From an uncultured Selenomonadales bacterium (GTDB lineage Bacteria > Bacillota > Negativicutes > Selenomonadales > Selenomonadaceae), in contig CALEPR010000030.1 of the NCBI GenBank assembly GCA_937910665.1, positions 1-9,501 on the forward strand: a stretch of 9,501 bases of DNA. Direction: 5' to 3'. A program made the translations under genes and the position numbers. Below the pieces are notes generated by a model that was not told the DNA's origin, did not search any database, and was given only the letters and a program-made list of their open reading frames with translations. Of this stretch, positions 5,877 to 9,501 are shown one piece after another. How positions within the stretch are numbered: position 1 is the first letter of the stretch; every line of letters begins with the position of its first letter.

Positions 5877-6869
5877 ATGTATCAAAAAATTATTCGCTCA
5901 CCATTTTTTTATGTAGGCGACAAATATAAGTTAATGCAACAGCTTAGACAGTTATTTCCGCAAAAAATTTCTACTTATGTTGAACCTTTTGCAGGTGGCG
6001 GAAGTTCTTTTCTGAATACATCTGCCGACCGATATATTGTCAATGACATTGATTTTTATGTGGTGGCTTTACATCAGACTTTATCTTCATACTAAAACAA
6101 CGCCGATGAACTCTTTCAAAAACTTTACAAGCTGATTGATAATTACGGCTTGTCCTGCTCTTTCAGAAAAATTTTTGTCCCTGACGAACTTAAGAAAAAA
6201 TATGTTAAAACTTACTACGCACACTACAACAAAGCTGCTTATTCTCAACTTCGCGCAGACTTCAATCAAAATCATGACATGTTAATTTTGTACTTGCTTT
6301 TAATTTATGGTTTCAATCACATGATCAGATTCAATCGCGCAGGACAATTTAATTTGCCTGTCGGTAATGTTGACTTCAACAAAAATGTTTATGACGCAAT
6401 TTGTCACTACTTAAATTTTATGGCGAATAACAACATAACATTTTATAACTTGGACTTCGCAGAATTTATAAATAAACTTGAATTGGATAAAGATTCTTAT
6501 GTTTATGTAGATCAGCCCTATTTGATAAGTGATTCAGAGTATAACAAGCACGGGAATTTGTCTGAGGAGTTGCGCTTGTGTGAATGTTTGGACGCTCTCG
6601 ACAGAAAAGGAATTAGATTCGGAATTACAAATCTTATTGCCCACAAAGGCGCAGTGAATAATATTTTTCTCGACTGGTCTAAAAAATATTTGACTTATGA
6701 CATCAACAGCAATTATATAAGTTTCAACGATAACACTATTAAAACAGATTCAAGGGAGGTTTTTGTAACAAATTATGAGAGTGAGCAGAGCAAAGCCATT
6801 ATCTTTTTCAACAACGATCAGAAATCCCGAAAGGATTCCGCAGTTTCTCAGATGTATCTTGTCTTTTGA
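5877..6869 (+). pseudogene. Dam-like adenine methyltransferase (M2), broken by an in-frame stop
   Basis: The start ATG 5877 follows GGGGAA with six-base spacing. Residues 1-72 hold motif X (RSPFFYVGDKYKLM) and the AdoMet motif EPFAGGGSSF (36-45), with VNDID at 55-59. TAA at 6093-6095 then stops the frame. The same frame continues at once with NNADELFQKLYKLIDNYG and runs to 6866: FNRAGQFNLPVG, YVDQPYLISDSEYN and a C-terminal EVFVTNYE typical of the family. A single change (for example AAA to TAA) would explain the break. A second defect is that the catalytic DPPY is DQPY (6510-6521). Methyltransferase similarity ends near 6777; the tail up to the TGA at 6867 (NNDQKSRKDSAVSQMYLVF) looks like endonuclease sequence. 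Together with M1 it would have protected both strands of an asymmetric site. Probably inactive. Confidence 0.85.
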
Positions 6870-8143
6870 GGTTTTGACTATGGCTGGGATTCGCGTTTCG
6901 ATACTTGGTACAATTTTTGAAAGAACTTGGGCTTATTAACTACTCAATGAACAAGCCTATTCAAGTGACTTCTACAGGTCACATGATTGTTGACGCTTAC
7001 TTGGAAGAACCTAGAAATGAAAAGAAAATCCAAGCAGTATTTCTTAACTCTTTGATGAAGGATCAGACAAATAATCCATTGCGACACAATTTAAATGACA
7101 ACGCTTCGCTACCACTTTTGTTGCAAGTGCTAAAATATTTCCATGATGACGTTGAAGAAAATAATGCCGGTCTTTATCGCGGTGAACTTCCTATTTTAAT
7201 TTGTTGGCGAGATAACGACGCTGAAAAAGTTTATCGCTACATAAAAAATATTCGGAAGTCAAAAGGTTTCAACTACTCGGAAGAATTTATATATGAAAAA
7301 TGTTTGTCAATCCTCGAAAGTGACAACAAAAACTATTTCAAATTGGATAAAATTTGTCGTGAGGCAGTTGATGAATATATCCGCAAGATGAGAATGTCGG
7401 GACTGCTTTCACTGCGTGGCAACGGTAGATTTCTTGACATAAATAGTTTTGAAAAAGACACTGCCGAGTATGTCATTAACAACTATTCAACTTATCGAAA
7501 ATTTGAAACAGAAGACGACTACATACAGTACATGGGGACGATTGACAGCGAAATTATCAAACTGGAACAGCACACAGAGATTGATTTTTCAGATGTCAGA
7601 AAACGCACCTTGTACCGTTACGCAAATGAAAATAGCAAAGAATTTATTAAAAAAGAATTGTTAGCTGTTTGTTCACGGCGTGAGAGTACCGATAAAGTTT
7701 TACGTTACATCAACGCTCCAACAAGACTGGAATTTTTAGCCAGTGTAGCTTTGGTACAAAATTTTGAAGGCTTGGACGTAAATCCAAATTATGCTGTAGA
7801 TGATGAAGGCTTGCCGACTTTTACTGCGTCTGGCGGTCTTGCGGACATTGAATGTTATGATTCAGATTATGATAGCTATTTTGAAGTCACTTTAACGTGT
7901 GGCAGAGCCGACCAGGTAAACAATGAAATTATTCCAATTAGCCGACATCTGCGCGAAGCTAAATCAAAAAAGCGTAAAGAATCTTTTTCAGTGTTTGTCG
8001 CGCCCACTATACATGCCGACACCATTGAAGCCGCAGAGTGGCAAAAAATGAAATACAAAATTGATATACTCACCTTCGACATAAATCAATTTGTAGAAAA
8101 AATTTCTACCGTAGACAAAGTTTCACAACTTTTAATAATATGA
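6780..8143 (+). pseudogene. AlwI / N.BstNBI-family type IIS restriction endonuclease, truncated and frameshifted
   Basis: The long open part (from about 6905) encodes the C-terminal 410 residues of an AlwI-family enzyme (members include AlwI, MlyI, PleI and nickase N.BstNBI). Numbering from TTG 6905, acidic residues E276 (TRLEFL), D314 (GLADIEC), E327 (YFEVT) and E341 (NNEII), followed by SRHL, match the nuclease core; the first three have the spacing (38, 13) I recall for N.BstNBI. Upstream, GFDYGWDSRFDTWYNF is encoded from 6870 in the methyltransferase frame. It joins LKELGLINY only if one T is added to the five-T run at 6914-6918. TGA at 6867-6869 interrupts the same stretch (CGA to TGA would explain it). 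Roughly 60-90 N-terminal residues normal for the family are missing. Frameshift, stop and truncation together mean it is almost certainly not expressed as a working enzyme. Confidence 0.87.
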
Positions 8144-8165
8144 ATTTAAAAATTTCTATCAAGTT

Positions 8166-8191
8166 CAAATTACGCGTCGACGCGTAATTTG
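8166..8191. repeat. Palindromic element copy 3, intergenic
   Basis: CAAATTACGCGTC and GACGCGTAATTTG make a perfect 26-bp palindrome, 22 bases after the endonuclease stop. The two variable arm bases are TA, with TA on the opposite arm. It is the only copy outside a gene and lies just before the bidirectional terminator. Confidence 0.9.
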
Positions 8192-8211
8192 GAAGTCTAA
8201 AAACAATCTGC

Positions 8212-8254
8212 AAAAAAAGTATCCGATTGTAATAAACAATCAGGATACTTTTTT
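8212..8254. terminator. Bidirectional terminator between convergent genes
   Basis: GTATCC-GATTG (8219-8229) pairs with CAATC-A-GGATAC (8237-8248) with one bulged A and a seven-base loop. It is flanked by seven A (8212-8218) and six T (8249-8254). It can stop transcription from both sides. The T run overlaps the stop codon (8253-8255) of the minus-strand DUF3102 gene. Confidence 0.9.
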
Positions 8255-8921
8255 AAATAGAATTGTTAGCAGACTGGAGAGCAGTAATAATTTTTTCAAT
8301 ATTACGCTTGATTTGTTCTTGGTTATCTTTTGCATATTCGATAATACTATCAACAAAATTATTGTTATCAACCAAAGCAAGTCCGTCATTAAAAAATTTA
8401 TCTATTGAATGAACAATGACAGTGTTATTTTCAGCAGGAGTATCTGAAGTAACATTTTCATTAGGCTTGCGAGGAGAACGGAATTTTTCTTTCCAAGCCT
8501 TAACTTCCTGCCTCAATTCTCTTTCAGTAAGTTTTTCCAAAGCAATGCCAGCATTATTTTTTTCAGCAAAAAAGTCATCAGTATGCTTTTTCGGCAATGG
8601 CAACAACTCAAACATTTGCGCTGAGTTCAAATGTCGCGTCGACGCGACATTTGAAAAACGTTGTGCGACTTGCATAAATTTATTAGCTGTCTGACGCGAA
8701 AAAGAAACATTTTCTTTAAGCCAAGTTTCCCATTCACCGTGTTTAACTTGTTTCTTCGCTTCCAATAACAGATTACCAATTTCAATAAAATTTTGTTTAG
8801 TTCGTGCAAGCAAAAAATTTATTTCTCTAGCAATTACTTCTGGTGAACGATCCGAACTGACATCGACATCATCATAGGGTACTAAAATGTCACCAGCCGC
8901 AGTAACAACATTTTCTTCCAT
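8253..8921 (-). CDS. DUF3102-domain protein with an in-frame palindromic insert
   Basis: A 222-residue protein, function unknown. Residues 25-90 (SPEVIAREINFLLARTKQNFIEIGNLLLEAKKQV, then HGEWETWLKENVSFSRQTANKFMQVAQRF) match the DUF3102 pattern: a helix, then HGEW-x-WL, then a helix-turn-helix-like FS-x-x-TA-x-x-FM-x-VA. Such proteins are common on mobile elements of anaerobic Firmicutes and have ParB/KorB-like features. NVASTRHL (91-98) is encoded by a palindromic element and falls just after the conserved domain, before the NSAQMFELLPLP helix. A charged, partly coiled-coil segment (127-147), a polar linker and a C-terminal helix follow. AAAGGAG (8930-8936 on this strand) is eight bases before ATG 8921. 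It has its own promoter and ends in a bidirectional terminator. Role in DNA binding or partition is inference. Confidence 0.85.
   Translation of the reverse strand: MEENVVTAAGDILVPYDDVDVSSDRSPEVIAREINFLLARTKQNFIEIGNLLLEAKKQVKHGEWETWLKENVSFSRQTANKFMQVAQRFSNVASTRHLNSAQMFELLPLPKKHTDDFFAEKNNAGIALEKLTERELRQEVKAWKEKFRSPRKPNENVTSDTPAENNTVIVHSIDKFFNDGLALVDNNNFVDSIIEYAKDNQEQIKRNIEKIITALQSANNSI
8626..8655. repeat. Palindromic element copy 4, in frame in the DUF3102 gene
   Basis: The arms TTCAAATGTCGCGTC and GACGCGACATTTGAA form a perfect 30-bp palindrome, the longest of the four. On the minus strand it is read as NVASTRHL (residues 91-98), the same peptide and frame as copy 1 in the primase-helicase. 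Confidence 0.9.
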
Positions 8922-8934
8922 ATCCTCTACTCCT

Positions 8935-8975
8935 TTGAATTTTTAAATTTTATCATACAAAATTTAAAAATTCAA
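8935..8975. promoter_or_regulatory. Inverted repeat with 17-base arms enclosing the DUF3102 promoter
   Basis: TTGAATTTTTAAATTTT (8935-8951) and its exact inverse (8959-8975) flank a seven-base centre. On the minus strand the right arm supplies TTGAAT (8970-8975) and TAAAAT lies at 8947-8952 with a 17-base spacer, so the promoter sits inside the palindrome. The left end overlaps the ribosome binding site (8930-8936). This could be an operator for autoregulation or a cruciform-prone site. The arms are only A/T-rich, so part of the symmetry may be compositional. Confidence 0.55.
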
Positions 8976-9172
8976 CAAAAAATAGTTTCTTTTTTCAATT
9001 TAGAAGCTGTAAGTAAACAACCGCACTTACCCTGAGAAAATTTTAGAAATTTTTTCAAAATCACTTGTAAAAGGATTCGCGAATCATTTCAATACTTGCA
9101 TACATTTAATTTAACAGGCTCAGAAACACCTTTGATATGCTCTAGACTATTATATATAGTTTACCAAAAAAA
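8976..9172. other. Intergenic stretch with no gene seen
   Basis: About 200 bases between the DUF3102 promoter and the end of the Rpn-type gene. I see a perfect 12-bp palindrome GATTCGCGAATC (9074-9085) and no convincing frame or terminator. The sequence is otherwise AT-rich and plain. Confidence 0.4.
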
Positions 9173-9501
9173 TTAAGAATGGAGAGATTGCGCTAAAGCA
9201 TGGATTTTATCTAGAGTGAGTTTTGTAAATTTTTGGATTTGGTCAAAGGGCAATCCAGCTTTAAGCATATTGATAGCAATGGAATTACGTTCCTCATCAC
9301 GACCTTCGGCGCGACCTTTTTCGATACCTCGATTTTCAACTTCATCTAAGAATGGAATAGTCATATCAAGCACACTTCCTTTCAAGTGATTGCTATAAGA
9401 TTCAACAAAACGGCTGTCATTGGTCAAAACGGTCATTAAATCAAGAAAAGCGGCGACGTGTTTAATTTGCCAGTTGTTCGGCTTGTAATTTTTATTTTTA
9501 C
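9173..9501 (-). CDS. Rpn-family recombination-promoting nuclease / PD-(D/E)XK transposase-like, C-terminal part
   Basis: The frame is open to the window edge (residues KNYKPNNWQIKHVAAFLDLMTVLTND precede the internal ATG at 9436 in the same frame), so the gene begins outside the window. Only the last 109 or so codons are visible, and the N-terminal PD-(D/E)XK nuclease domain is not seen. The C-terminus is diagnostic: a helical segment, then DEVENRGIEKGRAEGRDEERNSIAINMLKAGLPFDQIQKFTKLTLDKIHAL. This is the GxxEG-rich coiled region followed by the 'LK-x-GLP-x-x-x-I' module repeated across this family in Firmicutes. Family members related to E. coli RpnA are DNA endonucleases that stimulate RecA-independent recombination. 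No terminator is visible after the TAA (9173-9175). Confidence 0.85.
   Translation of the reverse strand, partial: KNKNYKPNNWQIKHVAAFLDLMTVLTNDSRFVESYSNHLKGSVLDMTIPFLDEVENRGIEKGRAEGRDEERNSIAINMLKAGLPFDQIQKFTKLTLDKIHALAQSLHS

Noticed and set aside
6093..6095. Programmed stop-codon readthrough or recoding
   Set aside because: No supporting structure, and other defects (DQPY, TGA, frameshift, truncation) are present in the same locus, so decay is simpler.
8416..8694. 92-codon plus-strand frame
   Set aside because: Antisense shadow of the DUF3102 gene, which has a domain match, promoter and ribosome binding site.
9074..9085. GATTCGCGAATC palindrome as a fifth copy of the element
   Set aside because: It lacks the CGCGTC/GACGCG core and the AAAT/ATTT ends and is only 12 bp; unrelated short palindrome.

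Overview
The window is AT-rich DNA with strong GAGGAG-type ribosome binding sites, some TTG and GTG starts, and low-GC Firmicutes-style promoters and terminators. The DUF3102 protein, the Rpn-type nuclease with an 'ENRGIEKGR' tail and the overall base composition fit a Negativicutes-like Firmicute (for example a Selenomonas relative). That placement is inference from general familiarity, not a search. The left half looks like a plasmid or phage-plasmid replication module. The right half is a decayed restriction-modification locus followed by two accessory genes on the minus strand.

Positions 1-980: an ERF-type single-strand annealing protein and a small acidic protein that distantly resembles ArdA antirestriction proteins form a short operon ending in a hairpin terminator. 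Positions 982-2184: a self-contained unit with a near-consensus promoter, a 363-residue protein proposed here as a replication initiator, and a terminator. Positions 2185-2795: a candidate origin or control region. It holds four direct 21-bp iteron-like repeats, heptamer repeats with an inverted repeat, a GC-rich island, an A/T-rich stretch, a small gene of about 51 codons and a 15-bp operator-like palindrome. Positions 2796-4670: a T7 gp4-like primase-helicase fusion (CHC2-type zinc finger, Toprim, DnaB-like RecA fold).

Positions 4686-8143: a type IIS restriction-modification locus. The first adenine methyltransferase (DPPY motif) looks intact. After a 180-bp block of about 30-bp AT-rich repeats comes a second, Dam-like methyltransferase broken by an in-frame TAA and carrying DQPY in place of DPPY. 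It runs directly into an endonuclease of the AlwI / N.BstNBI family that has lost its N-terminus, has an in-frame TGA and has a one-base frameshift in a T tract. The endonuclease's acidic catalytic residues are still present. One methyltransferase survives as a likely orphan.

Positions 8253-9501, minus strand: a DUF3102 protein with its own promoter inside a large inverted repeat, then the C-terminal part of an Rpn-type PD-(D/E)XK nuclease that leaves the window.

The most unusual signal is a family of near-perfect 24-30 bp palindromes with core CGCGTC/GACGCG. There are four copies. Two lie in frame inside the primase-helicase and one in frame inside the DUF3102 gene, each encoding N-x-A-S-T-R-x-L. 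One is intergenic. The arms vary but always keep pairing. This resembles protein-coding palindromic elements of the Rickettsia (RPE) type, here in an unrelated genome.
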